Counted from the stretch's first letter, positions 17,030-27,057 are shown. The stretch: 36,069 bases of DNA from Hydrogenophaga sp. (GCA_011391495.1 JAABQK010000005.1:1-36069); one strand, 5' to 3'. The notes: generated by a model not told the origin, from the letters alone. Made by a program: numbers and translations.

Positions 17030-18195
17030 AGCCCATGCCCACCGACCCGGGACACAGCGCGCCGCCCCGCCCCCCTTCGCGGCGCCAGTTGCTCATCGGA
17101 GGTGGACTGCTGGGCATGCCCTGGCTGCTGCCGCCGCAGGCAGCGAACGCGCAGGCGCCAGCGGACCCACGCGTGCTGACACCGCGCGCGCTGATCTTTC
17201 CGCGCGACCACGGCACCCACAATCACACCCGCACCGAGTGGTGGTACCTCACTGGCCACGCGCAGGACGCCACCGGGCGCCGCTTCGGATTCCAGATCAC
17301 GTTTTTCCGCAGCCGCGTGGATGGCACGCAAACGATGCAGAGCCGCCTGGCAGCGAAGCAGCTGCTGTTTGCCCACGCCGCCATCACCGACGTGGCTGGC
17401 AGCAAGCTCTGGCACGACCAGCGCATCGCGCGCTGGAACGGCGAGCGACCGGTGCAGCTCGAACGCGGCGTCTTCGCCAGCGAGCAGGACACCCAGGTGG
17501 TGCTGCGCGACTGGTCTCTCCAGCGCCTGGCCGATGGCGCCCTCAGCGCCCGTGTGAACGGTGACCAGATCCGCATCGACCTCAGCGCCCGGCCCACCCA
17601 GCCGCTGCTGCTGCAGGGCGAACAGGGTTTTTCGCGCAAAGGCCCGCAGCCCGAGCAGGCCAGCTTCTACCTGAGCCAGCCGCAGCTGGACGTCCGGGGC
17701 ACACTGGCGTTTCAGGGCCTGTCGTTTGAGATCGTGCAGGGCCGGGCCTGGCTCGACCACGAATGGAGCGAAGCCCTGCTGCACCCGGACGCTGTGGGCT
17801 GGGACTGGATCGGCATGAACCTGGACAGCGGACACAGCCTCACCGCCTTCCAGCTGCGCCGCCAGGACGGCAGCAAACTCTGGGCCGGTGGCTCGTTCCG
17901 CGCCGCAGACAGCTCCGATGTGTACCGCTTCAGCCCCGGCGAACTCGACTTCGTGCCCCTGCGTTACTGGACCAGCCCGCTGACCCGCGCGCGCTATCCG
18001 GTGGAGTGGCGCATCCGTACCCCGGCGGACTTCTACACCGTCAAGGCCGTGATCGATCCGCAGGAACTCGACAGCCGCCAGAGCACCGGCACGGTGTACT
18101 GGGAAGGCCTGTCCGACCTGTTCGACAGCAATGGCCAGCGCGTGGGCCGCGGCTACCTGGAGATGACGGGCTATGCACAGCGGCTGGTGTTGTAA
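17026..18195 (+). CDS. AttH / CrtC-like lipocalin-related secreted protein (carotenoid 1,2-hydratase family)
   Basis: 389 residues from GTG 17026, which overlaps the permease stop as GTGA and has AGGA 6 nt upstream; an ATG at 17035 is less well placed. The N-terminus has a twin-arginine motif (PSRRQLLIGGG, Arg19-Arg20) with hydrophobic core and an AQA cleavage site near 44, so export by Tat is likely. The family hallmark is TEWWYLTGHA (70-79). DHEWSEALL and GWDWIGMNL follow, conserved in the AttH/CrtC double-lipocalin fold. Despite the hydratase name, proteins encoded beside FtsX permeases are thought to handle a lipid-like ligand rather than make carotenoids, and no carotenoid genes are present here. 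Role inferred. Confidence 0.85.
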   Translation: MKPMPTDPGHSAPPRPPSRRQLLIGGGLLGMPWLLPPQAANAQAPADPRVLTPRALIFPRDHGTHNHTRTEWWYLTGHAQDATGRRFGFQITFFRSRVDGTQTMQSRLAAKQLLFAHAAITDVAGSKLWHDQRIARWNGERPVQLERGVFASEQDTQVVLRDWSLQRLADGALSARVNGDQIRIDLSARPTQPLLLQGEQGFSRKGPQPEQASFYLSQPQLDVRGTLAFQGLSFEIVQGRAWLDHEWSEALLHPDAVGWDWIGMNLDSGHSLTAFQLRRQDGSKLWAGGSFRAADSSDVYRFSPGELDFVPLRYWTSPLTRARYPVEWRIRTPADFYTVKAVIDPQELDSRQSTGTVYWEGLSDLFDSNGQRVGRGYLEMTGYAQRLVL

Positions 18196-18215
18196 ATCCA
18201 GCCCCCCATGACAAA

Positions 18216-18241
18216 GGGCGCCGCCCCTGCAGGCGGCGCCC
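18216..18241. terminator. Terminator between attH-like and M28 peptidase genes
   Basis: GGGCGCCGCC (18216-18225) and GGCGGCGCCC (18232-18241) form a perfect 10-bp stem with a 6-nt loop. On the minus strand it is followed by TTTGT, so it mainly ends the peptidase transcript, but it lies between convergent genes and may serve both. Confidence 0.75.
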
Positions 18242-18257
18242 TCGCTGCTTTCAGGCC

Positions 18258-19817
18258 TCAGTGGGCCACTGGCGGCGGATCGTGCGGCTTGAGCGCTGGC
18301 ATGCGGAAGTTGCCCTTGCCACGTTGACCGTTCACGGTGGAGGTGTTCATCGAGAACAGCAGCGTCGTGTAGGCCACCGCGTCGGCGTTCACGTCGAGCG
18401 CGGCGTCGCTGTTGTTGGCATAGGTGTCGCAGGCCAGGTGGTAACACGGGTCGTAGGCCTGGCCGGCGGTGCCGCCCCACACCGCGGCCTCGTCGGCGGT
18501 TTTCACGCCTTCGGCGCCGGTGAACAAGCCACCCGCAGGGATCAGGTTTTCAATGAAGGGCCGGTAGTCGGAACGCCCGCTGAAATCGGTGCCCTTGAAC
18601 GGCACGCCGCGCTGCGTGTAGAAGGTCTCGAACGCCTTTTCGATCTGAGCCGATCCGCCCGGGCCGGGGCCTTCTCCGGTGGCGTCGGAGTCATCGCCGT
18701 CGTAGACGAAAAACACATGGTTTGGCGAACCGATCATGTCGAAGTTCAGGTACAGCGCGATGCGGTCCTTGTCGGCCTGGCTCAGTCCGTTCACGTAGTT
18801 CGTGGAGCCCACCAGACCGGACTCCTCCGCACCCCACAGCGCAAACCGCAGCTGGTTCCGTGGCTTGACCTTGGCCATTTGCACCGCGGTTTCCAGGATC
18901 GCCGCGCTGCCCGAGCCGTTGTCGTTGATGCCGGGGCCGGCGTTGACCGAGTCGAGGTGCGCGCCCACCATCACCACGTTGTTCGGGTCGCCCGCAGGCG
19001 ATTCGGCGATCACGTTGCTGGTGGTGGCCTGGCCGCGGAAGGTATCGGTCTTGAGCCGCAGCACCAGCCCCGGCGTGGCGACGAGTTGCTGCCCCATCAC
19101 CTGGGTGACGGAAGTGACGCCCATGTTCAGCGTGAAGTCCGCGCCCAGCGTGCCGTTGATCTCACCGGGGCCGTTGTTGTAAATGACAACCCCGCTCGCC
19201 CCGGCGTTGAACGCGTTGCTGGCCTTGATGGCAAAGGTGCAGGCGCCACGGCTGATGAGCGCGATGTTCCCGGCCGGGAAACCGGCATAGTCCGCCGCTT
19301 CGCAGCCCGGTGTGGCATCGGCCGGCGGGGCCGGCAACGCCGTCACCGGGGCGGTCACGTCGCCGCTGCCCGAGTAGGACATGATGTTGTTGGCCAGCGT
19401 GCCGGCCGGCCCGGGCGACACCTGCTCCAGCACGGTAGCCGAGAGTGTGATGAAGGTCTGGAACTGGAAGTCGCTGACGGTGACCGTGTAGCCCGCCTGG
19501 CGGAACACGTCGGCCGCGTAGGCCACCGAGGCGTCGTAGCCTGGTGTGCCCGAGGTGCGGATGCCGTTGTGCGCGTCGGCGATGGCCTGCAGCGCCGCCT
19601 GGTGACGCCGCACGCCGTCGAGCGTGACGCATTCGAGCAGCTTGTCGAAGGTGTTGTTGACCCGGGAGCCACAGCTCGCCGACGAGCCCTGCGTCGTGAG
19701 CTTGTCGGCCCCCTCGTCACCACCGCCGCCACAAGCCACCACCAGCAAGGCCGCGACCGCCGTCGCGCCCATTCTTCCCCGGGCCAAGCCCCGTCCATGC
19801 GTGTGCATCTGCTTCAT
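18258..19817 (-). CDS. M28 family zinc aminopeptidase, lipoprotein, with PA domain
   Basis: 519 residues from ATG 19817 (AGGAG 7 nt upstream). The type II signal ends at lipobox LVVAC (Cys29), followed by GGGGDEG, so the protein is lipid-anchored. A protease-associated domain occupies about 155-255. The M28 catalytic part has zinc ligands His287 (GAHLDS), Asp299 (NDNGSGSA), Glu332 beside the catalytic Glu331 (GAEESGLVG), Asp360 (NFDMIG) and His460 (CYHLACDTYAN). That pattern matches the Streptomyces griseus-type aminopeptidases, which remove N-terminal residues from peptides. Its place outside the cytoplasm suggests nutrient peptide processing, which would suit the dipeptide importer elsewhere in the window. 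Transcribed alone. Confidence 0.9.
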   Translation of the reverse strand: MKQMHTHGRGLARGRMGATAVAALLVVACGGGGDEGADKLTTQGSSASCGSRVNNTFDKLLECVTLDGVRRHQAALQAIADAHNGIRTSGTPGYDASVAYAADVFRQAGYTVTVSDFQFQTFITLSATVLEQVSPGPAGTLANNIMSYSGSGDVTAPVTALPAPPADATPGCEAADYAGFPAGNIALISRGACTFAIKASNAFNAGASGVVIYNNGPGEINGTLGADFTLNMGVTSVTQVMGQQLVATPGLVLRLKTDTFRGQATTSNVIAESPAGDPNNVVMVGAHLDSVNAGPGINDNGSGSAAILETAVQMAKVKPRNQLRFALWGAEESGLVGSTNYVNGLSQADKDRIALYLNFDMIGSPNHVFFVYDGDDSDATGEGPGPGGSAQIEKAFETFYTQRGVPFKGTDFSGRSDYRPFIENLIPAGGLFTGAEGVKTADEAAVWGGTAGQAYDPCYHLACDTYANNSDAALDVNADAVAYTTLLFSMNTSTVNGQRGKGNFRMPALKPHDPPPVAH

Positions 19818-19905
19818 GTCCGTCTCCTGTGTTGTCGAGTCATCGGGCCCCGCCACCGGCAAACCACTGGCAACCCGGCCAACAGACCGACTGCGAGGAG
19901 GACGC

Positions 19906-19934
19906 AGCGTACGCCTTGCACCGGCCATTCACAA
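19906..19934 (-). promoter_or_regulatory. Promoter candidate for the M28 peptidase gene
   Basis: On the minus strand, TTGTGA (complement of 19929-19934) is separated by 17 nt from TACGCT (complement of 19906-19911). The start codon is ~88 nt downstream. Hexamer matches are modest; spacing is ideal. Confidence 0.4.
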
Positions 19935-20002
19935 GACCCCACGGACAGCATGGGACGGATGGCCTGCGCTCCCCTTCCCCGCCTGTGGACAGAGGACGGA
20001 CG

Positions 20003-21244
20003 CTACCCGCCCTGCCCTTCGCGCATCCGCACCGGCTGCCCGTCCGCGATGGTGCTGCCCGGGTAGAGCAGCACCATCTCGCCCGCCTTCAGGCCGTCTT
20101 TCACCCAGGCCAGGTCGGCGTTGCGGTCGTGGATCTGCACCGCGCGCGCACGGGCCTTGCCAGCTTCCACCACGAACACGCGCCACTGCTCGCCATCACG
20201 CACCAGCGCCGCACTGGGCACGAGCAAGGCGTCGGCCTGCGACGAAACGGTGATGCGCGCGTCCACACGAAAACCATCGCCCAGGCGAGCCGCGTCAGCT
20301 CCGCGGGCCGTGGACGTGTCCAGCGCCACGACCACGTTCACCCGCTGCTCCTCGATGCCGAGCGCCGAGACCTTGGTGAAGGCCACCGGCTCGATGCGCG
20401 ACACGGTGCCGGGCATTGGAGCGGCGCCACTGCCGGTAGACAGTTGTACCGCCGCACCGGGCTGCACCTGCCGCACTTCGCCCGAGAGCACGTCGATCAC
20501 CGCTTCCATCGCCGCCGTGTCGCCGATCTCCAGCAGCGGCAGGCCCGCGGTCACGGGGGCGGCGCTGTCCAGGTGCAACTTGAGCACCTGGCCGTTCACC
20601 GGGCTCTTGAGTTCCCACAGGCCGGTGGTCCGCTCGCCCGCAGCGGGCTCGGCCTGGGCGAGTGCGGCGCGGGCTTCAGCCAGAGCAAAGTCGGCCATGC
20701 CCTGCTCAGCCCGGGCCGCCGTCAATGCCTGCTGCGCCGAGCGCCGTGCCAGATCGGTCTGGTCGCGGGACGACGGAGCGATGAAGCCCTGTTTGGCCAG
20801 CTGCTCGGCCCGGCCGGCCTCCAGCGTGGCCTGGGCCAGCCCGGTCTGCGCGCGCTGCACCTGCGCCGCAGCCGCGCGGCGCGCCGCGTCGGCACTCCCC
20901 ACGCGCTGCTGCAGCACGCTGCGCGTGCGGGCGTCGATCATCTGCGGCGCGGCGGGCGCGAGCCGGGCCACCACATCGCCTGCGCGCACCGTGTCGCCCA
21001 CCTTGAGCGTGGGACGCTGCAGCTGGGCCAGCGTGGGTGCGGTGATCACGTAGCGGCTTTTCAGGCGCAGCTGGCCGTCTTCCTCGATCACCTGTTCGAA
21101 GCGACCGACGGCTACCGTGGCCACTTCCACGGTGATCGGCCGCGGCCGGTACACCGCATAGACCAGCGCGGCGGCAGCCACCAGCGCCAGCCCGACGACG
21201 ATCCAGCGCCGGGGTGTTTTCCAGGGGCTTTTGGGTTGATTCAT
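20003..21244 (-). CDS. HlyD/MFP-family efflux periplasmic adaptor subunit
   Basis: 413 residues. A single N-terminal membrane anchor lies at ~14-32. The first half of a biotinyl-lipoyl-like domain follows (YVITAPTLAQL to VKVGDTVRAG-like LKVGDTVRAGDVVARL). An Ala/Gln/Arg-rich coiled-coil hairpin runs at about 105-210, then the second lipoyl half (LKSPVNGQVLKL), a beta-barrel and a membrane-proximal domain. It should connect an inner-membrane transporter to an outer-membrane channel. Its ATGA overlaps the stop of the upstream permease, so the two are coupled. No TolC-like gene is present in the window; the substrate is unknown. Confidence 0.88.
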   Translation of the reverse strand: MNQPKSPWKTPRRWIVVGLALVAAAALVYAVYRPRPITVEVATVAVGRFEQVIEEDGQLRLKSRYVITAPTLAQLQRPTLKVGDTVRAGDVVARLAPAAPQMIDARTRSVLQQRVGSADAARRAAAAQVQRAQTGLAQATLEAGRAEQLAKQGFIAPSSRDQTDLARRSAQQALTAARAEQGMADFALAEARAALAQAEPAAGERTTGLWELKSPVNGQVLKLHLDSAAPVTAGLPLLEIGDTAAMEAVIDVLSGEVRQVQPGAAVQLSTGSGAAPMPGTVSRIEPVAFTKVSALGIEEQRVNVVVALDTSTARGADAARLGDGFRVDARITVSSQADALLVPSAALVRDGEQWRVFVVEAGKARARAVQIHDRNADLAWVKDGLKAGEMVLLYPGSTIADGQPVRMREGQGG

Positions 21245-23610
21245 TCGCGTACCTTCAAGACAGAAACCAGATCCAGCCGGTCGATGTGCCGGCGCACCAG
21301 CAGTGCGCTGGCCACGCCCGCCGCCAGCACGATCAACGCAGCCGAGGCGTAGGTGGACGGCTCGATCACCACGGGAAAGTCGATACTGTCCGACGCCATC
21401 AGCCGCATCATCAGCGACGCCAGCCCCCAGCCGGTGAACGCGCCAATGGGCAGCGCCACCAGCAGCTCGGCGCCGAGCTCGGCCAGCAGCAGCACCGAGA
21501 CCTCGGCGCGCGTCATGCCCAGCACGCGCAGGCTCGCCAGCTCCCAGGCGCGCTCGGAAAGCGAGATGCGCGCCGCGTTGTAGATGATCCCCACCGCCAT
21601 CGCCACCGCAAACAGGGTCAGGATGCCGCTGAACACGCCCATGTTGCGCGAGGTGGTTTTGTTGAAGGCGGCCATGGAGCCGGCCTTGTCGAACACCGAG
21701 TTGATCACAGGCGCCGCCTTCACCGCGCTCCAGAAGGCACCCATGGCCAGCGGGTCCACCTGCAGCGCCGCGTCGGCCACGCCGTTGCCGTCGCGGGCCA
21801 GCGCATTCATCGCGTCCAGGTTCATGTAGAGCAGCTTGCCGAACATGGTGTGCACGATGTCCACCACCGCCACCTCGACCCGCTGCTGGCTCCAGAGCCG
21901 GAACTCCAGCTCGACGCGGTCGCCCACGCGCGCGCCCAGCTCGTTCGCCAGCAGCGAGGACAGCACCACGCCGTGCGCCGGCATGGTCACCGCGCCACGG
22001 TGTTCGTCCACCACGCGCATCAGCTGCGCGTCGCCGAGGTAGCCGGTGAGCGCCGTGTCTTCGCTGCGCCCGTGCAGGCGCACGCGGACCGGCTCGGTGC
22101 GGTAGGGCTCAGCGTCGATCACGCCGGGCAGGCGCTTGAGGTCCTGCACCACACTCACCGGCACCGGGCGGTGGAAGTTGACCAGCACATCCCCCTGCTG
22201 CACCTGGCGGAACTGCACATCGACGATGTGCGCAATCGCGTCGAGCCAGAAAGCGCCCGATATCTGCAGCGCCACCGCCAGCGCGATGCCGGTCACGGTG
22301 AAGGCCGCGCGCAGCGGGCGGCGCTCGAAATTGCGGATCACCATCATGGCGCCGGTGCTCACAAAACGTCCGAAGCCCAGGCGCTCCACCAGCGTGGGCT
22401 GGTAGGCCGGGGGCGACGGTGGCTGCATCGCCTGCGCGGGCTTGAGCCGCACCACGGCGCGGATCGCGCTCCAGGTGCCTGCCGCTGCCGCGGCCGCGGC
22501 GAGCAGGGCCGACACCGCCACCAGCCAGATGCTCGTCTCGTATGCCAGGCCGTTGAAGCGGAACACCTCGTCGTACAGGCCCAGCATGCCGCGGCCGATG
22601 AGCTGGCTCAGAACCAGACCGACCAGCACGCCGAGCCCGGCGATGACCAGCGCGAGCTGGATGTAGTGCCACGCGATCGCGCCATCGCGGTAGCCCAGCG
22701 CCTTGAGCGCGGCAATCTGGCTGCGCTGGGTGGCCACCTGGCGGCTCAGCACCACGTTGAGGATGAACATCGCCACCGCCAGAAAGATCGCGGGCAACAC
22801 GGTGCCCATCACCTTGAGCTGGGACAGCTCGTCGCCCACGATCTTGTAGGACAGCTGCTTGTCCCGCCCCGTCGCCCCGATGGCACCGTAAGGCTCCAGC
22901 ACCCGGTCCACCTGCGTCAGCACCGGCGCCACGGGCACGCCGGCATCCAGCCGAAGCGAGGCCTGGTTGAAGGCTCCCTGCATGTCAAAGGCCTGCGTCA
23001 TGCGCGCGCCGTCGATCCACCAGATGCCAAACGAGGTGTCGTCGGGCGCGCCGCCCTGGGAGGCAAATACATATTCGGGCGAGGCCGCGGTACCCACCAG
23101 GTGCACGCGCTCGCGCTTGCCGTTCAGGATCGCGTGCACCGTGTCGCCGGGGTTCAGCCGGCGTGCCGCGGCAAAGCGGTCGCTCACCAGCGCCTCCAGC
23201 GCGCCATCGCGCTCGGGCCAGCGACCGCGCTTGAGCGAGAGCGCGTTGATGCCCTGGCGGTTGGTGTGGGCGCGCGCCAGGTCCAATCCGATGAAACGTC
23301 CGGTCACTGGCGGTTCCACACCGGGCAGGTCGATCTGCGCGTCAAACACCACGTCAAGCTTCACCTCGGCCACCCCGTCGATGGCGGCCAGTCGCCCGCG
23401 CAGGTGCACCGGCGCGCGTTTCACGCTGGCAAACACATCGGCCAGCCGGTTGTCGCGGTAGAAAGCATCGCGCGATCCTTTGAGGGACTCGTGCACCGAG
23501 AACATGCCCACGAAACCCGCCACGCCGATCGCCACCACCATGGCGATGGTGGCCACCTGGGCGCGCAGGCGCCTGAGGTCGCGCCAGAGCTTGATGTGGA
23601 TCGCCTTCAT
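21241..23610 (-). CDS. ABC transporter permease, FtsX/DevC-MacB type
   Basis: 789 residues. It has an N-terminal helix (~17-38), a MacB-like periplasmic domain, then membrane helices near 290-400 forming the first FtsX unit. A second periplasmic domain and a final FtsX unit of helices follow (about 665-780, including [22 protein letters not shown]). It is the middle gene of an ATPase-permease-adaptor operon and starts 7 nt after the ATPase stop. This is the arrangement of DevBCA/MacAB-like tripartite exporters, though here ATPase and permease are separate and the adaptor comes last. Probable cargo is a lipid, glycolipid or peptide; not decidable from sequence. Confidence 0.88.
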   Translation of the reverse strand: MKAIHIKLWRDLRRLRAQVATIAMVVAIGVAGFVGMFSVHESLKGSRDAFYRDNRLADVFASVKRAPVHLRGRLAAIDGVAEVKLDVVFDAQIDLPGVEPPVTGRFIGLDLARAHTNRQGINALSLKRGRWPERDGALEALVSDRFAAARRLNPGDTVHAILNGKRERVHLVGTAASPEYVFASQGGAPDDTSFGIWWIDGARMTQAFDMQGAFNQASLRLDAGVPVAPVLTQVDRVLEPYGAIGATGRDKQLSYKIVGDELSQLKVMGTVLPAIFLAVAMFILNVVLSRQVATQRSQIAALKALGYRDGAIAWHYIQLALVIAGLGVLVGLVLSQLIGRGMLGLYDEVFRFNGLAYETSIWLVAVSALLAAAAAAAGTWSAIRAVVRLKPAQAMQPPSPPAYQPTLVERLGFGRFVSTGAMMVIRNFERRPLRAAFTVTGIALAVALQISGAFWLDAIAHIVDVQFRQVQQGDVLVNFHRPVPVSVVQDLKRLPGVIDAEPYRTEPVRVRLHGRSEDTALTGYLGDAQLMRVVDEHRGAVTMPAHGVVLSSLLANELGARVGDRVELEFRLWSQQRVEVAVVDIVHTMFGKLLYMNLDAMNALARDGNGVADAALQVDPLAMGAFWSAVKAAPVINSVFDKAGSMAAFNKTTSRNMGVFSGILTLFAVAMAVGIIYNAARISLSERAWELASLRVLGMTRAEVSVLLLAELGAELLVALPIGAFTGWGLASLMMRLMASDSIDFPVVIEPSTYASAALIVLAAGVASALLVRRHIDRLDLVSVLKVRE

Positions 23611-23617
23611 CGCGGCT

Positions 23618-24355
<738 letters not shown>

Positions 24356-24679
24356 GCGATCAGACAAAGTTCAGACGCAAGCTTACCGCCCTGTGGAGGG
24401 GTCAGGCTTGTCCCGCGTCAACCATCGGTGCCCGGTGTTCCAGAGGCCCCGTGGGGGGATGCTCTGTGTCCGGCACCAGCCGGAAGCGAACCTGGGTGCC
24501 AGGGTTCCGCAGCAGGCAGCACGCGGCGCTCCAGGTCGCCACGGGGTCGAAAAAACCATGCCGCTTGCCAGCGCCTGGGGCGGGGTCTAAGCTGGGCAAG
24601 CCGGGTTCCCCCAGCACCCCAGCTGGCATGTTTCATCGGAACCGGCACGTGAAACCCAACCACCAACAGGAGACACGAC
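24356..24679. other. Divergent intergenic region between ATPase and carbonic anhydrase genes
   Basis: 324 bases with no credible gene. The right part holds the carbonic anhydrase promoter candidate listed next. The left part, which must hold the efflux operon promoter, shows no clear hexamers. Confidence 0.5.
24565..24593 (+). promoter_or_regulatory. Promoter candidate for the carbonic anhydrase gene
   Basis: TTGCCA (24565-24570) and TAAGCT (24588-24593) are separated by exactly 17 nt. The start codon is 86 nt downstream. Confidence 0.5.
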
Positions 24680-25339
24680 ATGGCAGATTCCGTCACCAAC
24701 GCATGCCTGGCCAACAACGAGCGCTACGCCAAGGGCCAGGCGATTCACCATCCGGCGCACCCGGGCCAGCAGCCGATCCAGCCGTCCAGGCGGCTGGCCG
24801 TGGTGGCCTGCATGGACGCCCGGCTCGACGTGGAAGACCTGCTGGGCCTGCAGACCGGAGAAGCGCACATCATCCGCAACGCCGGCGGCGTGGTGAATGA
24901 CGACGCGATCCGTTGCCTCATCATCTCGCACCACCTGCTCAACACCAACGAGATCATCCTGATCCACCACACCCGCTGCGGCATGCTGGCGTTCACCGAC
25001 GATCTGCTCAAGGCAGGACTGGAAGGTGACCCGGCGGCTGAAAAGCTGCTGGGCCAGGCGACCGGCCGCCCTTTCATGAGCTGCCAGGCCTGCTCCGCCA
25101 CACCCTCGGCCTTCCATGCCTTCCGCGGGCAGATCGAAGCGCTGGATGCACCGCGCGACGACAAGAACATGGAGCGCCTCACCTGGGATGTGCGGCGGGG
25201 CATCTCGTCCATCCTGAACCACCCCTGGATCCCCACCACCGGTCCAGATGCCGTGTCCGTGCGCGGCTTCATCTACGACGTGGACAGTGGCAAGCTGGAA
25301 GAAGTGAGCCACCCCGGACCGATGGGCTCCTTCGCCTGA
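24680..25339 (+). CDS. Beta-carbonic anhydrase family protein, enlarged form
   Basis: 219 residues, ATG with AGGAG 8 nt upstream. Zinc-site residues are Cys44, Asp46 and Arg48 in VACMDARLD, and His97 and Cys100 in [19 protein letters not shown] and the closing [12 protein letters not shown] are typical of the short prokaryotic beta class represented by Mycobacterium Rv1284. It interconverts CO2 and bicarbonate in the cytosol. Unusual is a segment of roughly 40 residues (about 113-155) between the HxxC motif and the final helices, containing a Cys135-x-x-Cys138 pair; I recall the compact members as ~165 residues. A monocistronic unit flanked by divergent or convergent genes. Confidence 0.85.
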   Translation: MADSVTNACLANNERYAKGQAIHHPAHPGQQPIQPSRRLAVVACMDARLDVEDLLGLQTGEAHIIRNAGGVVNDDAIRCLIISHHLLNTNEIILIHHTRCGMLAFTDDLLKAGLEGDPAAEKLLGQATGRPFMSCQACSATPSAFHAFRGQIEALDAPRDDKNMERLTWDVRRGISSILNHPWIPTTGPDAVSVRGFIYDVDSGKLEEVSHPGPMGSFA

Positions 25340-25397
25340 CGCGTCCCCCTGGTCGCCACCCGCACCGCAGCCGTTCGGGCAGCGGGCTGGTTGGCGG

Positions 25398-25982
25398 CTA
25401 TTCCCAGAGCTTCTTCACGCGCGCATCCCGTCCACAGGCATAGCGGTAGTAGTTGTAGCGCACGGAGTTCTTCTTGTAATAGTCTTGGTGGTAGTCCTCG
25501 GCCAGGTAGAAGGCACTGGCTGGTGCCAGCTCGGTGTGAATGGTCTTGAATCGACCGGTCTTGAGCAAGGCGTCGCGACTGGCCACGACCACCTTGCGCT
25601 CGGCCTCGTTCGACCAGTAGATGCCGCTGCGGTACTGGTCGCCGATGTCGCAGAACTGGCGGCCTTTCACCGTCGGGTCGATGTGGCGCCAGAAGTACTC
25701 GACCAGCTGCGCATAGTTCACCCGCGCCGGGTCGTAGATCACGCGCACCGCTTCGGTGTGGCCGGTATGACCGTTGCTGACCTGTTCGTAGGTGGGATTG
25801 GCGGTCTTGCCCGCGGTGTAGCCCGACTCCACTTCCAGCACGCCCGGCAGCTTCTCGAAGTCCGCCTCGATGCACCAGAAACAGCCACCGGCAAAGATGG
25901 CCGTGCTGCTGGCCGCCTGGACCGTGGCAGCAAACACCGAGAGCAGCGCGGACAGCGCCAAGGTCAGGAAGGTCTTGTTCAC
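25398..25982 (-). CDS. msrA: Exported peptide-methionine (S)-S-oxide reductase MsrA
   Basis: 194 residues from GTG 25982, behind GAGGAAA; this start creates a Sec signal peptide (NKTFLTLALSALLSVFAATVQA). The catalytic motif is GGCFWC with nucleophile Cys34, followed by VESGYTAG, HTEAVRVIYDP, QFCDIGDQYRS and the late RYACGRD cysteine that can resolve the disulfide. It reduces the S-epimer of methionine sulfoxide in proteins. The signal peptide puts it in the periplasm, so reducing power must be carried across the membrane, for example by a DsbD-type system not seen here. It lies 49 nt behind msrB in the same operon. Confidence 0.92.
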   Translation of the reverse strand: MNKTFLTLALSALLSVFAATVQAASSTAIFAGGCFWCIEADFEKLPGVLEVESGYTAGKTANPTYEQVSNGHTGHTEAVRVIYDPARVNYAQLVEYFWRHIDPTVKGRQFCDIGDQYRSGIYWSNEAERKVVVASRDALLKTGRFKTIHTELAPASAFYLAEDYHQDYYKKNSVRYNYYRYACGRDARVKKLWE

Positions 25983-26031
25983 AGTCGTTTCCTCGATCGT
26001 CTTCAGGAGATGGGCGGCGCCGGATGGGGAC

Positions 26032-26529
26032 TCAACTGCGCAGCGCCGGCAGCGTCTCGCCCCTGGGCACAAAGGCCAGGGCCACCCCGTTGTTGCAATA
26101 CCGCTTGCCGGTGGGTGGCGGGCCGTCGTTGAACACATGGCCCTGGTGCCCACCGCAGTGCGCGCAGTGGTATTCGGTACGGGGGTAGATGAGCTTGAAA
26201 TCGGTGGACGTGCCCAGCGCGCCAGCGAGTGGCTGCCAGAAACTGGGCCAGCCGGTGCCGCTCTCGTATTTGTGCGCAGCGTCAAACAGCGGCTGAAAAC
26301 ACGCCGCGCACACAAAGGTGCCCTGCCGCTTCTCGGCGTTCAGGGGGCTGCTGCCCGCTCGCTCGGTCCCGTGTTCGAACAGCACGGCATAGGCAGCGCT
26401 CGGCACGAGCTTTCGCCACTCGGCTGCGGTCTTCTTCAGGGGAAAGGGCGGTGCGGCCACAGCCGCGGCGGGCAGCACGGTCGCAGCGAGCCAGCTGGTC
26501 AGGCTTTTCAACATCGTTCGTTTGTTCAT
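26032..26529 (-). CDS. msrB: Exported peptide-methionine (R)-S-oxide reductase MsrB
   Basis: 165 residues from ATG 26529 (AGGA 8 nt upstream). A signal peptide covers residues 1-26 (basic KR, hydrophobic core, AVAA). Zinc is bound by two CxxC pairs, Cys74/Cys77 and Cys122/Cys125. GTGWPSFWQP and HVFNDGPPPTGKRYCNN, with catalytic Cys145, are the family signatures. It reduces the R-epimer of methionine sulfoxide. Together with the downstream MsrA it can repair both epimers outside the cytoplasm, a job done in Neisseria by the fused PilB protein and in many Gram-negatives by MsrPQ. The start at 26586 is rejected because it has no ribosome site and would bury the signal peptide. Confidence 0.92.
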   Translation of the reverse strand: MNKRTMLKSLTSWLAATVLPAAAVAAPPFPLKKTAAEWRKLVPSAAYAVLFEHGTERAGSSPLNAEKRQGTFVCAACFQPLFDAAHKYESGTGWPSFWQPLAGALGTSTDFKLIYPRTEYHCAHCGGHQGHVFNDGPPPTGKRYCNNGVALAFVPRGETLPALRS

Positions 26530-26766
26530 CACAAGGTCCTCGGATTCGGGCCACAGGGCCGGACTTGCCCGGTCGGCACCATTCAATCAGATTGGATGGG
26601 TGTCAGTCGCCCGCGAAGAAACATCCTTACAGGTCGTGTCGGGCACCACCCTGGTGCGGGCGCCGGGGGCCTTGGCGCGAATGGCCCCGGCCGGCTGTCC
26701 CGGATACGCCTCATCGGACGAATGGATCCACCACGGGCCGCAAAAAGGAATATGCTGCACTGCAAC

Positions 26767-27057
26767 ATGAACGTTTACACAGCGCCCATCCAGCACAGTC
26801 TCGAGGACCTTCTCGGCGACCTGCACCACGCTCGCCGCCGCGGCGACATGAGCCGGCTGGCCTTGCTCGCCTACTGCGAGGTGCGGCGCTGGGCCCGCCA
26901 GGCCGGTGAACAGGCGCTGGCCGAGCGCTCCACCGCGCTGATCACCCAGAGCCCGCTGGCCAGCCGCGAGGTGTTCATGGATCAGGTGGACGCACTGATT
27001 GCCGACCTGGAAGACATTCACACGCGCGTCCTGAGCCAGCAACCTGCACTGCACTGA
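26767..27057 (+). CDS. Small hypothetical helical protein, 96 residues
   Basis: 96 residues from ATG 26767; an in-frame ATG at 26752 would add five residues. The sequence is mostly amphipathic helix (SLEDLLGDLHHARRRGD, LALLAYCEVRRWARQAGEQAL, REVFMDQVDALIADLEDIHT), with one Cys and no membrane segment. I do not recognise a family. No ribosome site sits at the usual distance, but TATGCT (26751-26756) is 10 nt upstream and could be a -10 element of a nearly leaderless transcript. Codon third positions are G/C-rich like real genes. It starts divergently from msrBA. Confidence 0.6.
   Translation: MNVYTAPIQHSLEDLLGDLHHARRRGDMSRLALLAYCEVRRWARQAGEQALAERSTALITQSPLASREVFMDQVDALIADLEDIHTRVLSQQPALH

Noticed and set aside
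14450..18195. Carotenoid biosynthesis role for the hydratase-like gene
   Set aside because: No other carotenoid gene is present; linkage to an FtsX permease fits the AttH branch instead.
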